A DNA stretch of 64,000 nt from Paracoccus shanxieyensis (GTDB taxonomy: Bacteria; Pseudomonadota; Alphaproteobacteria; Rhodobacterales; Rhodobacteraceae), in contig NZ_WMII01000014.1 in the NCBI RefSeq assembly GCF_009711265.1, positions 3,461 through 67,460 on the forward strand. Reading direction: 5' to 3'. The notes beneath the pieces are model-generated. The model saw only the letters and a list, made by a program, of their open reading frames with translations. It was not told the DNA's origin and did no database searches. Both the position numbers and the translations under genes were made by a program. Below are positions 34,267 to 43,820 of the stretch, in pieces (position 1 is the stretch's first letter; each line of letters starts with the position of its first letter).

Positions 34267-36062
34267 ACCACGTCCTCCCACTTCCGCGACAGCTTCCATG
34301 CCGCATTGATCAGCCCCACCATGGAATAGGTCTGCGGGAAGTTGCCCCACAAGGTCTTGCTGGACACGTGAATGCCCTCGGACAAAAGCCCCAGCGGCGT
34401 GCGCTGCGCCAGCACCTCGGCAAAGATCTCGCGCGCTTCGTCGTGGCGGCCAAGGCGGCTCAGCGCCTCGATCAGCCAGAAGGTGCAGACGGTGAAGGCA
34501 GTTTCCGGCGTGCCGAAATCGTCGGGCGCCTTATAGCGGAACAGGTGATGGCCCTGCCGCAGCTGCGTCTCGATCGCGGCCACGGTCGAGCGATAGCGCG
34601 GATCCTGTCCCGTGGTGAAGCCGATTTCCGGCATCAGCAGCAGGCTGGCATCCAGGTCGTCACCGCCGAAGGCCATGACATAGGATTGCAGCTTTTCGTT
34701 CCAGCCATAGGCCTCGACGGCCTCGCGGATCTTGGCGGCCTCGGCCCCCCAATAGGCGGCGCGGTCGGGCAGGTTCAGATGCGCCGCGATCCGTGCCAGA
34801 CGGTCGCAGGCGCCCCAGCACATCATCGCGGAATGGGTGTGGATGCTTTCGCGGCTGCGGAATTCCCACAGCCCGGCATCGGGCGTGTTCCAGCGCGCCA
34901 CGGCCTGATGGCCCAGCATTTCAAGCCGCTGGAACAGGTCCACGCCGCCCATGCGGGGCAGGCGCTGGTCGAAAAACGCCTGACTGACCGCCAGAATGAC
35001 CGAGCCATAGCCGTCATTCTGCACTTGCGTATAGGCGGCATTGCCGCGCCGCACCGGCAGGTTGCCGCGATAGCCACCAAGGCCAAGACAGGTCTCTTCG
35101 GTCAGCACATGTTCATGCCCCAGCCCGAACAGCGGCTGCATATAGCCCTCGGGCGCGCTGGTGGCGAGGTTTAGCACATAGGCAAGGTAGTCCTCCATGG
35201 TCTTGGTGACGCCCAGCCCGTTCAGCGCCTTGACCGTGAAGAAACTGTCGCGCAGCCAGCAATACCTGTAATCCCAGTTGCGCGTCGTGCCTTCATATTC
35301 GGGGATCGAGGTCGTCAGCGCCGCGACGATCCCGCCGGTTTCTTCGTATTCGCACAGTTTCAGCGTGATCGCGGCGCGGATTACCGCCTCTTGGTAATCG
35401 GGGGGAATGGTCAGCGACCGCACCCAGTCGATCCAGTAATCCTGCGTGCGTTCCAGAAAATGCATGGCAATGGCGTGGGGCGCATCGCTCAGCGGCTCAT
35501 CCGGGCCCAGCAGGAAGACATGCGGGCGGTCCAGCAGGAAAGGCGTTTCGTGTAGCACGAATTCGATCGGGGCCGAGGTGGTCAGCCGCATTTCCTCAAG
35601 GCCCATCTCATAGCGCAGATGGTTGCTGCCGCGATGGATGCGCGCGGCTTTTTCGCCGTAATCGTGGCGCGGGCGCAGGCGCACGGTGATGCGGGGCATG
35701 CCCTCCAGCGGCTCGACGATGCGCACAAGCGTGCGCCCCCGGAAGGTGCGGCCCCGGTCGCGGAAGCGCGGCATGAAATCGGTGATGCGCAGCCGGTTGC
35801 CCTGCGCATCGGTCTGGTAGGTTTCCAGAATGGCGGTATTTCTGCGATAATTCCGGCTGACATGCGTCATCTCATCGCAGCGGATCGACCAGATGCCGGT
35901 TTCCGGCCCGGATTGCGGCTCCAGCAGGCCGCAGAACACCGGATCGCCGTCAAAGCGCGGCAGGCACATCCAGCAGACATCGCCATAGGTGTTCAGCAGC
36001 GCGGCTGTGGTGGAATTCCCGATCAGCCCCAGATCCAGCGAGGCGGTATGTTCCTGCACCAT
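34263..36062 (-). CDS. Glycoside hydrolase family 15 protein (glucoamylase/trehalase-like)
   Basis: This 599-residue protein has an N-terminal trehalase-like beta domain (LGLIGNSTTAALLNTYGDVCWMCLPRFD) and a C-terminal alpha/alpha barrel with NWDYRYCWLRDSFFTVKAL and NFPQTYSMVGLINAAWKLSR. GH15 enzymes hydrolyse alpha-glucosidic bonds, and some members are trehalases. Placement between otsB and otsA, with stop/start overlaps on both sides (TAATG and TTGA), ties it to trehalose turnover or glucan recycling. No signal peptide is seen, so it is cytoplasmic. ATG 36062 starts MVQEHTASLDLGLIG. Confidence 0.88.
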   Translation of the reverse strand: MVQEHTASLDLGLIGNSTTAALLNTYGDVCWMCLPRFDGDPVFCGLLEPQSGPETGIWSIRCDEMTHVSRNYRRNTAILETYQTDAQGNRLRITDFMPRFRDRGRTFRGRTLVRIVEPLEGMPRITVRLRPRHDYGEKAARIHRGSNHLRYEMGLEEMRLTTSAPIEFVLHETPFLLDRPHVFLLGPDEPLSDAPHAIAMHFLERTQDYWIDWVRSLTIPPDYQEAVIRAAITLKLCEYEETGGIVAALTTSIPEYEGTTRNWDYRYCWLRDSFFTVKALNGLGVTKTMEDYLAYVLNLATSAPEGYMQPLFGLGHEHVLTEETCLGLGGYRGNLPVRRGNAAYTQVQNDGYGSVILAVSQAFFDQRLPRMGGVDLFQRLEMLGHQAVARWNTPDAGLWEFRSRESIHTHSAMMCWGACDRLARIAAHLNLPDRAAYWGAEAAKIREAVEAYGWNEKLQSYVMAFGGDDLDASLLLMPEIGFTTGQDPRYRSTVAAIETQLRQGHHLFRYKAPDDFGTPETAFTVCTFWLIEALSRLGRHDEAREIFAEVLAQRTPLGLLSEGIHVSSKTLWGNFPQTYSMVGLINAAWKLSRKWEDVV

Positions 36063-36817
36063 TACGCGGCCAGCCTTTCCGACAGCCACGCCGCCAATGC
36101 GGCAGGCCCGGCAAGGCGCAGGTCGGCAGGCAGATCCCGTTCCCCCAGCGCGACCGCGATGCCGCCGAAATCGCGCGCGGCCTGCAACATGGGCAGATCG
36201 TTCAGGTCGTCGCCGAAGGCCACGGGGCGGCGGTCGGCAAAGGCCGGCTCTGCCATGAACCGGCGCAGCGCCACGCCCTTGTCGTCGCCTACCGGGCGGA
36301 TCTCGGCCACGCATTTGCCATGCTGCATCCGCCAGTCCGGCCCTAGCGCTGCAAGCGTCTGATCAGCGGCGCGCGACATGACCTCGGCCGCGCCCGGTGC
36401 GCCGCGCCAGTGCAGCGCAAGACCCGCGCCCTTGTCTTCCAGAATCGCGCCCGGATGGGCCGCGACCAGATCGGCCAGCGCGGGCAGCAGCGGACGGATC
36501 ACCGCCATGCGCACCGCATCCTGATCGGTCCGGGCGATATCGCCGGGAAAGTCGCTGCCATGCAGCCCTGCGACGGGAATATCGCCCAGCATCGGCGCCA
36601 CCTCATCGCGGTGGCGTCCGGTGATGATGGCGACCGCGCCGCGCGTGCGTGCGCTGAGGCGCGCCAGATCCCCGGCCAGTTCCCCGGCCAGACTGACATT
36701 GGCCGGATCATCGACCAGTTCGGCCAGCGTGCCGTCGAAATCAAAGAAAAAGGCGTGTCTGTCCAGATCCAGCGATCCGAATTGCAGGGCGATATCCTTC
36801 AAGGCTCTCTCCGTCAT
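36062..36817 (-). CDS. otsB: Trehalose-phosphatase
   Basis: This 251-residue HAD-superfamily phosphatase has the motif FFFDFDGTLAEL (catalytic aspartates), VAIITGRHRDEV and GDDLNDLPML, with the small OtsB cap between. It converts trehalose-6-phosphate to trehalose. ATG 36817 gives MTERALKDIALQF; a GTG at 36847 in the same frame is a possible earlier start, and neither has a strong ribosome-binding site. It is the first gene of the otsB-GH15-otsA operon and overlaps the next gene by one base. Confidence 0.9.
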   Translation of the reverse strand: MTERALKDIALQFGSLDLDRHAFFFDFDGTLAELVDDPANVSLAGELAGDLARLSARTRGAVAIITGRHRDEVAPMLGDIPVAGLHGSDFPGDIARTDQDAVRMAVIRPLLPALADLVAAHPGAILEDKGAGLALHWRGAPGAAEVMSRAADQTLAALGPDWRMQHGKCVAEIRPVGDDKGVALRRFMAEPAFADRRPVAFGDDLNDLPMLQAARDFGGIAVALGERDLPADLRLAGPAALAAWLSERLAA

Positions 36818-36988
36818 TCCGCTGGCGCGTTTCCGCGCCGTCGCCACCTAAAGCCCCGGCATCGCACATGGGTTCCGCCCTTTGGCGCTGCCTTGCGGGC
36901 GGGCCGGATTTGACAGCAACCCGTGGGAGGCAGTGCCTGCGAAATGCCCTTAAGCCGGACTTCATCATCATGAGGAAGTTGCTATATC

Positions 36989-38050
36989 ATGTTCATGGCC
37001 AAGGATCAAAACCTGCCCCCTGACGCATTGTGGCAAGCCGTTCTGGATCGCAATCCGGCTTTGGACGGGCAATTCTGCTATGGCGTGCGTACCACCGGCG
37101 TCTATTGCCGGCCGTCCTGCCCGTCGCGTCGCGCCAAGCGCGAAAATGTGACGTTCTTTGCCGATCCCGACGCGGCCGAGGCGGCAGGCTTTCGCCCCTG
37201 TCTGCGCTGCCACCCCCGCGCGCAGACCCCGATGCAGGCCAATGCCGAGCTGATCGCTGCCGCCTGCCGCATGATCGAAGACGCCGATGCGCCGCTGCCC
37301 ACCGCCGATCTGGCCGCGCGGATCGGCCTTAGCCGCTTTCATTTCCACCGCCAGTTCAAGGCCGTGACCGGCATGACGCCGCGCGCCTATGCCGCCGCCC
37401 ATCGCGCCGACCGGATGCGCCGCGGGCTTCAGGACCATGCCAGCGTGACCGGGGCGATCTATGATGCGGGGTTCAACTCCAGCAGCCGCTTCTATGCCAC
37501 GGCGGATCAGATTCTGGGCATGGCGCCCGACACCTATCGCAAGGGCGGCGCCGACAGCGAAATCCGCTTTGCCATCGCGCAATGCGCGCTGGGGGCGATC
37601 TTAGTTGCGGCCAGCGACCGGGGCATCTGCGCCATCAGCATGGGCGATGCGCCGCAGCCGCTGCTGACTGAATTGCAAGAGATGTTCCCAAAGGCCCGGC
37701 TGATCGGCGGAGATGCGGCGTTCGATCTGCTGGTGGCTCAGGTCGTGGGCTTTGTCGAAGCGCCGCAGATCGGGCTGGACCTGCCGCTGGACATTCGCGG
37801 CACGGCCTTTCAGCAGCGCGTCTGGCAGGCGCTGCGCGATCTGCGCCCCGGCGAGACCGCAAGCTATGCCGACATCGCCCGCCGCATCGGCGCGCCGGAC
37901 GCCACGCGCGCCGTTGCGGGGGCATGTGCGGCCAACAGGCTGGCTGTGGCCATTCCATGTCACCGCGTGGTCCGGGCCGATGGCGCGATCTCGGGCTATC
38001 GCTGGGGCGTGGCGCGCAAACGCGCGCTGCTGCAGCGCGAGGCGGATTAG
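36989..38050 (+). CDS. ada: Ada: bifunctional DNA repair methyltransferase and transcriptional regulator
   Basis: This 353-residue protein has the full Ada layout. The N-terminal zinc domain carries Cys40, Cys44, Cys71 and Cys74 (GVYCRPSC, RPCLRC), of which the first is the methyl acceptor for phosphotriesters. An AraC helix-turn-helix (FHFHRQFKAVTGMTPRAYAA-like segment, about 95-185) follows. The C-terminal O6-alkylguanine methyltransferase domain has the active-site motif AIPCHRVV. Methylation turns Ada into an activator of alkylation repair. An in-frame ATG lies 6 bases downstream. I see no AAAGCGCA-type Ada box just upstream. Its stop shares TTAG with the stop of the convergent gene. Confidence 0.93.
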   Translation: MFMAKDQNLPPDALWQAVLDRNPALDGQFCYGVRTTGVYCRPSCPSRRAKRENVTFFADPDAAEAAGFRPCLRCHPRAQTPMQANAELIAAACRMIEDADAPLPTADLAARIGLSRFHFHRQFKAVTGMTPRAYAAAHRADRMRRGLQDHASVTGAIYDAGFNSSSRFYATADQILGMAPDTYRKGGADSEIRFAIAQCALGAILVAASDRGICAISMGDAPQPLLTELQEMFPKARLIGGDAAFDLLVAQVVGFVEAPQIGLDLPLDIRGTAFQQRVWQALRDLRPGETASYADIARRIGAPDATRAVAGACAANRLAVAIPCHRVVRADGAISGYRWGVARKRALLQREAD

Positions 38051-38226
38051 CGTCCGCGCTGCACGAACAGCGCAAAGGCCAGATACAGCCCCGCTGCGGC
38101 AAAGCCCGCGCCCCAAAAGAATTGCCGGTTCCACAACTCGACCCCGGCCCATGCCAAGGGGGCTGCGACGCAGATCAGGCGGACCCACAGGCGGTCGAAA
38201 AACGGATTGTTCGGATCTATCAGCAT
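38047..38226 (-). CDS. DUF3329-like small membrane protein, 59 residues
   Basis: A 59-codon frame on the minus strand begins MLIDPNNPFFDRLWVRL and contains two hydrophobic helices (ICVAAPLAWAGVEL and FFWGAGFAAAGLYLAFALF). The N-terminal DPxNPFF and the length fit the DUF3329 family of small inner-membrane proteins of unknown function. AGAAAG lies a few bases before the ATG. Its TAA overlaps the Ada stop. Confidence 0.72.
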   Translation of the reverse strand: MLIDPNNPFFDRLWVRLICVAAPLAWAGVELWNRQFFWGAGFAAAGLYLAFALFVQRGR

Positions 38227-38312
38227 GGGCTTTCTGTATCCCGCATCGCGGCGCGCCGGAACCCCATTCGTGGCTGGAGGATTTGGTTTCGCTACCCAGC
38301 CGGAGCCGCGCC

Positions 38313-38885
38313 ATGCTTGAAGACCTGCACCGCATCTTTCTTGGCGATCAAAGCCCGGCCTTTCTGGCCGAAGTCCTGTTCCGCACGGTGATCGTCTATT
38401 TCTATACGCTGGCGCTGATGCGCTGGATCGGCGGGCGCAGTGTCGCCCAGCTTTCCATCGTCGAGTTCCTGCTGGTCATCGCCATCGGCTCGGCCGTGGG
38501 GGATTCGCTGTTTTATCCCGATGTGCCGCTGATCCCGGCCATGCTGGCGATCCTGCTGGTGGTGCTGTTCAACAAGGCGGTCGATCAGATGATCCTGCGG
38601 TCCGACCGCATGACCCGCGTGCTGGAGGGCGAGCCGCAGATCGTCGTGACCGATGGCAGGCTGCATCATGACCGGCTGCGCAGTCAGGGCATCAGCATGT
38701 CCGAACTGTTCATGAAGCTGCGCGACAAGGGCGTCACCGACCTTTCCGAGGTGCATCTGGCCGTGCTCGAGCCGAACGGCATGCTGTCGGTGCTGACCCA
38801 TGGCCGCAAGGATCAGGCGCAGGCGCTGGCGCTGTTTCATCCCCCCGCCGTCAGCCATGACCGCATCACCCCGCCGCCCGCTTGA
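38313..38885 (+). CDS. DUF421 (YetF-like) membrane protein
   Basis: This 190-residue protein has three N-terminal membrane segments (VLFRTVIVYFYTLALMRWIG, LSIVEFLLVIAIGSAVGDS, LIPAMLAILLVVLF) and a soluble C-terminal YetF domain. The latter contains LRSQGISMSELFMKLRDKG and HLAVLEPNGMLSVL. DUF421 proteins are membrane-anchored, of unsettled function, and linked in Bacillus to spore or stress phenotypes. I chose ATG 38313 because the frame upstream is not similar to the family. It lies 64 bases before the radical-SAM gene on the same strand. Confidence 0.85.
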   Translation: MLEDLHRIFLGDQSPAFLAEVLFRTVIVYFYTLALMRWIGGRSVAQLSIVEFLLVIAIGSAVGDSLFYPDVPLIPAMLAILLVVLFNKAVDQMILRSDRMTRVLEGEPQIVVTDGRLHHDRLRSQGISMSELFMKLRDKGVTDLSEVHLAVLEPNGMLSVLTHGRKDQAQALALFHPPAVSHDRITPPPA

Positions 38886-38948
38886 TCTTTGATAGCCCCG
38901 GCGCGGAACCGTTGCCGGATGGGTCCAGAACATTTATAGAACATTCCT

Positions 38949-40178
38949 ATGAAACGCGATTTGCAGCACCGTCTGGCGATCCTTGCCGATGCGGCGAAAT
39001 ACGATGCCTCCTGCGCCTCCAGCGGCAGCACGCGAAGGGATTCGCGCGGTGGCGGCATCGGCTCGACCGAGGGGATGGGGATCTGTCATGCCTATGCGCC
39101 CGACGGGCGCTGCATTTCATTGCTGAAGATCTTGCTGACGAATTTCTGCATTTTCGACTGTGCCTATTGCATCAATCGCAGTTCCAGCAACGTCGAACGC
39201 GCCCGCTTCACCCCGGAAGAGGTGGTCTGGCTGGTGCTGGAATTTTACCGCCGCAACTATATCGAAGGGCTGTTTCTGTCCTCGGGCATCGTGCGCTCCG
39301 CCGATCATACGATGGAGCAGCTTGTCCGCGTGGCGCGCGATCTGCGGCAGGTGCACGGCTTCAAGGGATATATCCATCTGAAAACCATTCCCGAAGCCTC
39401 GCCCGCCCTGATCGAAGAGGCGGGGCTTTATGCCGACCGGCTGTCGATCAATATCGAACTGCCCACCGATGCCGGGATCGCCGCGCTGGCCCCCGAAAAG
39501 CAGCCTGGCCAGATCCGGCGCGCCATGGCCGGGCTGCGCCTGAAAATCGAAGAAAAATCCGACCCGACGCTGCAAACCCGGCGCAAGCAGCGCTTCGCGC
39601 CGGCTGGGCAGTCCACCCAGATGATCGTCGGCGCGGACGGCACCAGCGATGCGGGCATTCTGGGATCCAGCGCGCGGCTTTATGGCAGCTATGGGCTGAA
39701 ACGGGTGTATTATTCGGCCTTCAGCCCGATCCCGGATGCCTCGGCCAAGCTGCCGCCGTCAAAGCCGCCGCTGCTGCGCGAACATCGGCTGTATCAGGCG
39801 GATTGGCTGTATCGCTTTTACGGCTTTTCCGTCGAAGAAATCACCTCGGCACGGCCCGATGGCATGCTGGATCTGGACCTTGATCCGAAACTGGCCTGGG
39901 CCTTGGCGCATCGCGCGGATTTTCCCGTCGATATCAACCGGGCCCCGCGCGAGACTCTGCTGCGCGTGCCGGGGCTGGGGGCCAAGACCGTCAACGCCAT
40001 TCTGGCCGCGCGGCGCCATCGCCGCCTGACGCTGGAGGATCTGGGCCGGATGCGCGTGTCCGTGCGCAAGGTGCGCGCGTTCGTGTCGGCCGGGGGCTGG
40101 ACTCCCCTGCGGCTGATCGACCGCGCCGATCTGCGCGATCTGTTCACGCCGCCGCCGCAGCAACTGGCCCTGCTGTGA
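38949..40178 (+). CDS. Putative DNA modification/repair radical SAM protein
   Basis: This 409-residue protein has a radical-SAM cluster motif, CX3CX2C, at Cys67, Cys71 and Cys74 (NFCIFDCAYCINR), and a helix-hairpin-helix element near the C-terminus (LRVPGLGAKTVNAIL). The family is annotated as a putative DNA modification/repair radical-SAM protein and regularly precedes a UdgX-type protein, as here. It probably uses a 4Fe-4S cluster and S-adenosylmethionine to repair or edit DNA, but the reaction is unknown. Its stop overlaps the next start (GTGA). Confidence 0.85.
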   Translation: MKRDLQHRLAILADAAKYDASCASSGSTRRDSRGGGIGSTEGMGICHAYAPDGRCISLLKILLTNFCIFDCAYCINRSSSNVERARFTPEEVVWLVLEFYRRNYIEGLFLSSGIVRSADHTMEQLVRVARDLRQVHGFKGYIHLKTIPEASPALIEEAGLYADRLSINIELPTDAGIAALAPEKQPGQIRRAMAGLRLKIEEKSDPTLQTRRKQRFAPAGQSTQMIVGADGTSDAGILGSSARLYGSYGLKRVYYSAFSPIPDASAKLPPSKPPLLREHRLYQADWLYRFYGFSVEEITSARPDGMLDLDLDPKLAWALAHRADFPVDINRAPRETLLRVPGLGAKTVNAILAARRHRRLTLEDLGRMRVSVRKVRAFVSAGGWTPLRLIDRADLRDLFTPPPQQLALL

Positions 40179-41605
40179 TACGGGTGCGGCTGTCCGCGCA
40201 AGCCGATCCGCTGGCATGGCGACAGGCGGCGCGGGCGCTGGTCATGGCGCGGATCGCCCCGGATGCGGTCGATTGGCAGATGGGCGCGGGGCGCGATCTG
40301 TTCGGCGGCGACGATCCCTTGCCCGCGCCGCCCCCCGGCGCCATCCCGCCGCGTGTGCCCCGCGTCTTTCCGGGCCTGTTGGCCACCGCGATCTGTCACG
40401 CCGATCCCGCGCGCTTTGCCCTGCTGTATCGGCTGCTATGGCGGCTCCAGACCGAAAGCGGCCTGCTGGAGATCGCCCCCGATCCCGACGTGCAGGCGCT
40501 GCACCGCATGGTCAAGGCGGTGCGCCGCGACAGCCACAAGATGCATGCCTTCGTCCGCTTCCGCGAAATGCCGGGCGATGACAGCCGCCGCCGCTTTGTC
40601 GCGTGGTTTGAACCCGACCATCACATCATCGCCCATGCGACGCCCTTCTTTGCCCGCCGCTTTGCCGATATGGATTGGCTGATCCTGACGCCAAAGGGCA
40701 GCGCGCGCTTTCACGAAGGCCAACTTCACACCGATGAGATTGCCGCGAAAAAGCCCGATCTTGAGGATGCGACGGAACAGCTTTGGCGGACCTATTTCAG
40801 TTCGATCTTCAATCCGGCGCGGCTGAAGGTGAAGGCGATGCAATCCGAAATGCCGCGCAAATACTGGAAAAACCTGCCCGAGGCCGAACTGATCCCCGGC
40901 CTGATTGCGCAGGCGCAATCGCGCGTCACGCAGATGCAGCAACAGCAGGCCAAAGCGCCGCCCGCCTTTCACGCCGCGATCCAGTCGCGCCGCCCGGCAG
41001 CCCGGCCCGCGCCTGCCGATCCGTGGTCCGCCCTGCGCCATGATGCGGCGGCCTGCACACGCTGCGGTCTGCACGCGCAAGCGACGCAGACCGTGCTGGG
41101 CGAAGGCCCGCAGGACGCAGCCCTGATGATCGTCGGCGAACAGCCGGGCGATCATGAGGATCTGGCCGGGCGCCCCTTTATCGGTCCTGCCGGGCAGATC
41201 CTTGACCGCGCGCTGGGGCAGGCCGGGCTGGACCGCAGCCGCATCTATCTGACCAATGCCGTGAAGCATTTCAAATTCGTGCCGCAGGGCAAGCGGCGCA
41301 TCCACCAGCGTCCGAATGCCGGTGAGGTGTCGCATTGCCGCTGGTGGCTGCAGCGCGAAATCGAACAGGTCCAGCCGCGCCTGATCGTCGCCATGGGGGC
41401 GACGGCGCTGCTGGGCCTGATGGGGCAGGCGGGCAAGATGACCGACCTGCGCGGGCGGCTGATCCCCGGCGCACCGCCGGTGCTGCCGACATGGCATCCG
41501 GCCTATCTGTTGCGTCTGCCCGATCGCGCCGCCGCCGAGGCCGAGACGGCGAATTTCACCCGCGATCTTGAACTCGCTGCCGCCGTGCTTGCCAAAGCCG
41601 CCTAG
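40175..41605 (+). CDS. DUF4130 plus UdgX-type uracil-DNA glycosylase fusion
   Basis: This 476-residue protein joins an N-terminal DUF4130 domain (about 85-250; [35 protein letters not shown]) to a C-terminal family-4-like uracil-DNA glycosylase domain. The latter has [20 protein letters not shown] and the UdgX-specific loop KRRIH, residues 373-377. In UdgX this histidine forms a covalent bond with the uracil site, so it binds uracil DNA tightly instead of releasing it. Iron-sulfur cysteines are in CTRCGLH and elsewhere. The fusion links it functionally to the upstream radical-SAM protein. GTG 40175 is the start. Its stop shares CTAG with queF. Confidence 0.88.
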   Translation: MIRVRLSAQADPLAWRQAARALVMARIAPDAVDWQMGAGRDLFGGDDPLPAPPPGAIPPRVPRVFPGLLATAICHADPARFALLYRLLWRLQTESGLLEIAPDPDVQALHRMVKAVRRDSHKMHAFVRFREMPGDDSRRRFVAWFEPDHHIIAHATPFFARRFADMDWLILTPKGSARFHEGQLHTDEIAAKKPDLEDATEQLWRTYFSSIFNPARLKVKAMQSEMPRKYWKNLPEAELIPGLIAQAQSRVTQMQQQQAKAPPAFHAAIQSRRPAARPAPADPWSALRHDAAACTRCGLHAQATQTVLGEGPQDAALMIVGEQPGDHEDLAGRPFIGPAGQILDRALGQAGLDRSRIYLTNAVKHFKFVPQGKRRIHQRPNAGEVSHCRWWLQREIEQVQPRLIVAMGATALLGLMGQAGKMTDLRGRLIPGAPPVLPTWHPAYLLRLPDRAAAEAETANFTRDLELAAAVLAKAA

Positions 41606-42063
41606 CCGCGCCCGCGATAGGGCGGCACGCCCTGATCGGGGGTCCAGACGCCTTCGGGGATGGCGCCGGTCTGCCAGAACACGTCGATCGGGATGCCGCC
41701 GCGCGGATACCAGTAACCGCCGATCCGCAGCCAGCGCGGGGCAAGAAAATCGCTCAGGCGGCGGGCGATGCTGATGGTGCAATCTTCGTGGAATGCGCCA
41801 TGGTTACGAAAGGATCCCAGAAACAGCTTCAGGGATTTGGACTCGACCAGCCAGTCGCCTGGCACATAGTCGATGACCAGATGCGCGAAATCCGGCTGCC
41901 CGGTCATCGGACACAGCGAGGTGAACTCGGGCGCGGTGAAGCGCACATTGTAACTGACATCGGCCTGCGGGTTCGCCACCCGCTCAAGCACCGCTTTTTC
42001 GGGGCTTTCGGGCATCACGGTCGCGCCGCCCAGCTGGGTCAGGTTCTGATAGATATCGGACAT
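41602..42063 (-). CDS. queF: NADPH-dependent 7-cyano-7-deazaguanine reductase
   Basis: This 153-residue enzyme is the short type of QueF. The catalytic pair is Cys51 and Asp58 in [11 protein letters not shown], and [21 protein letters not shown] binds the substrate and NADPH. It reduces the nitrile preQ0 to the aminomethyl preQ1, a queuosine precursor. I chose ATG 42063 because AAGGA lies 6 bases upstream. It ends the queC-queD-queE-queF group, 11 bases after queE. Confidence 0.93.
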   Translation of the reverse strand: MSDIYQNLTQLGGATVMPESPEKAVLERVANPQADVSYNVRFTAPEFTSLCPMTGQPDFAHLVIDYVPGDWLVESKSLKLFLGSFRNHGAFHEDCTISIARRLSDFLAPRWLRIGGYWYPRGGIPIDVFWQTGAIPEGVWTPDQGVPPYRGRG

Positions 42064-42074
42064 GAGAATTCCTT

Positions 42075-42776
42075 TCAGACGCCGCGACGATTGCCCCAGA
42101 TCAGGACATGCAGTTGCGGCAGGATATGGGGCGTCAGCCAGCCGCGCCCGACCGTGGCATCGACCAGCCACAGCAGCCGGTCGGCCAGCGCCTGCGGGGC
42201 GACGGCAATTTCGGGGTCGGTCACGGGGTTTCCGGGTTGCAGATACAGCGGCAGATGCGGATGGCGCGCATGGGCGGCACGCGCCCATGCCAGATCGGCC
42301 TCATCGAAAATGACGATCTTCATAATGGTCTGTGCCGGGCCCGCAGCAACGCAGGCCGCGAATTTGTCCCAATCCACCACCTCGCCGCTGGAAGGCGGCT
42401 TTGGCGACAGCACCAGCGTCGACAGATCCCCGAACCAGTCGCGCGGTATCGAGCCCTGCGTTTCGCAGGCAAAGCGGTAGCCTTGGGCATTGCCTTGCGC
42501 GATCACCGGGCCGAAATCCTGAATGGCCGGGTTTCCGCCGGAAATCGAGACTGTCAGCGGCTGGCCGCCCGACAGATCGCGCACGCGGGCAAACACCGCA
42601 TCGGGCTGCATCGGCGTCCAGTCGTGGCGATACTGGCTGTCGACCGCATGCAGGCTGTCGCACCACGAACAGCGATAATCGCAGCCGCCCGCGCGGATGA
42701 ACACCGTGGGCTGGCCGATCAGCACGCCTTCGCCCTGAATCGTCGGGCCGAAGATTTCAGCGATGCGCAGCGTCAT
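42075..42776 (-). CDS. queE: 7-carboxy-7-deazaguanine synthase
   Basis: This 233-residue radical-SAM enzyme begins with [17 protein letters not shown] and has the cluster motif in [10 protein letters not shown], with SGGNPAIQ near the SAM site. It converts 6-carboxytetrahydropterin to 7-carboxy-7-deazaguanine. ATG 42776 overlaps the queD stop (ATGA). It lies between queD and queF in the usual pathway order. Confidence 0.93.
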   Translation of the reverse strand: MTLRIAEIFGPTIQGEGVLIGQPTVFIRAGGCDYRCSWCDSLHAVDSQYRHDWTPMQPDAVFARVRDLSGGQPLTVSISGGNPAIQDFGPVIAQGNAQGYRFACETQGSIPRDWFGDLSTLVLSPKPPSSGEVVDWDKFAACVAAGPAQTIMKIVIFDEADLAWARAAHARHPHLPLYLQPGNPVTDPEIAVAPQALADRLLWLVDATVGRGWLTPHILPQLHVLIWGNRRGV

Positions 42777-43129
42777 GGCCGGTATTCCGCCCAGATCTTC
42801 GGGGTCTCGGCCACCCGGATCGCCGAGGTTTCGGGCCAGCGCGCCTTGCACCAGTCGTAAAGATGCTTGGCCAATTGCTCCGAGGTGACGCAATCATCGC
42901 CCAGCACATCGTTCAGATGCCGGTGATCCAGCTGGTCGTCCAGATAATCCCTCAGCGGCCGCAACTCGGCATATTCGCGGACAAAGCCCTGAGCGTTCAA
43001 CGTGGCTGCGGCCAGTTCGACGGTGATGACATAGTTATGGCCGTGAATACGCCCGCAGGGGTGATCCGTGGCCAGTCCGGGCAGGCGGTGCGAGGCGCTG
43101 AAGCTGAATTCCTTGGCGATCCTATACAT
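42773..43129 (-). CDS. queD: 6-carboxytetrahydropterin synthase
   Basis: This 118-residue protein has the zinc-binding histidines of the family, FSASHRLPG and [13 protein letters not shown], and the catalytic [12 protein letters not shown] region. It makes 6-carboxytetrahydropterin from dihydroneopterin triphosphate, the first committed step of queuosine synthesis. It overlaps queC by 8 bases and queE by 4. One cysteine lies in HPCGR, as in QueD. Confidence 0.92.
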   Translation of the reverse strand: MYRIAKEFSFSASHRLPGLATDHPCGRIHGHNYVITVELAAATLNAQGFVREYAELRPLRDYLDDQLDHRHLNDVLGDDCVTSEQLAKHLYDWCKARWPETSAIRVAETPKIWAEYRP

Positions 43130-43820
43130 GATGCGCCCTCACGGCCTGCAGCCAGAAATCGGCATCGGCATAGGGGGTGGGATCGGGCACCCCGGCAATG
43201 TCGAAGGCCTCGCGCCGCTCGACGCAGGTGCCGCAGCGCCCGCAATGCACCGCGCCGCCCTTGTAGCACGACCATGTGCGCGCAAAGGGCGTGCCCGCCT
43301 GCGCGCCTGCGGTCACGATGGCGGCCTTGTCGCGATGGACAAAGGGTGTCAGCAGCCGCACATCGGCATAACCGTCCAGCGCCGCCGCCTGCATATCGTT
43401 GAAGGCGTTGGTGAATCTGGGTCGGCAATCGGGATAGATGAAATGGTCGCCGCCATGCACGGCCGTCGCCACCGCCGCGCAGCCATTGGCCGCCGCAATT
43501 CCAAAGGCCACGGTCAGCATGATCGCATTGCGGTTCGGCACGACGGTGATGCGCATGGTCTCTTCGGCGTAATGGCCGTCCGGCACCTCCAGATCATCGG
43601 TCAGGGCCGAGCCTGTCAGCGCAGCACCGATGCCGCGCATGTCGATCAGGTGATGCGGCACGCCCAGCCGGGTGGCGGCTTCGGCTGCGAAATCAAGCTC
43701 TTTGCGGTGACGCTGGCCATAGTCGAATGACACCAGCCGTGTCAGGTCGTGATCGCGCGCGACGATATGCGCCAGCGACACGGAATCGAGTCCGCCCGAG
43801 CAGACGACGAGAGTTTTCAT
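43122..43820 (-). CDS. queC: 7-cyano-7-deazaguanine synthase
   Basis: This 232-residue enzyme starts with the ATP-pyrophosphatase loop VVCSGGLDSVSLAH and ends with the zinc cysteines CYKGGAVHCGRCGTCVERREAF. It converts carboxydeazaguanine to preQ0. ATG 43820, with AAGGGAT upstream, is the first start of the que operon. The 229 bases to divergent panB contain no clear preQ1 riboswitch that I could find. Confidence 0.94.
   Translation of the reverse strand: MKTLVVCSGGLDSVSLAHIVARDHDLTRLVSFDYGQRHRKELDFAAEAATRLGVPHHLIDMRGIGAALTGSALTDDLEVPDGHYAEETMRITVVPNRNAIMLTVAFGIAAANGCAAVATAVHGGDHFIYPDCRPRFTNAFNDMQAAALDGYADVRLLTPFVHRDKAAIVTAGAQAGTPFARTWSCYKGGAVHCGRCGTCVERREAFDIAGVPDPTPYADADFWLQAVRAHHV

Noticed and set aside
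36818..36988. A sigma-70 promoter for ada from a TTGACA near 36910
   Set aside because: No matching -10 element lies at 16-18 bases, and no Ada box was seen, so I did not call a promoter.
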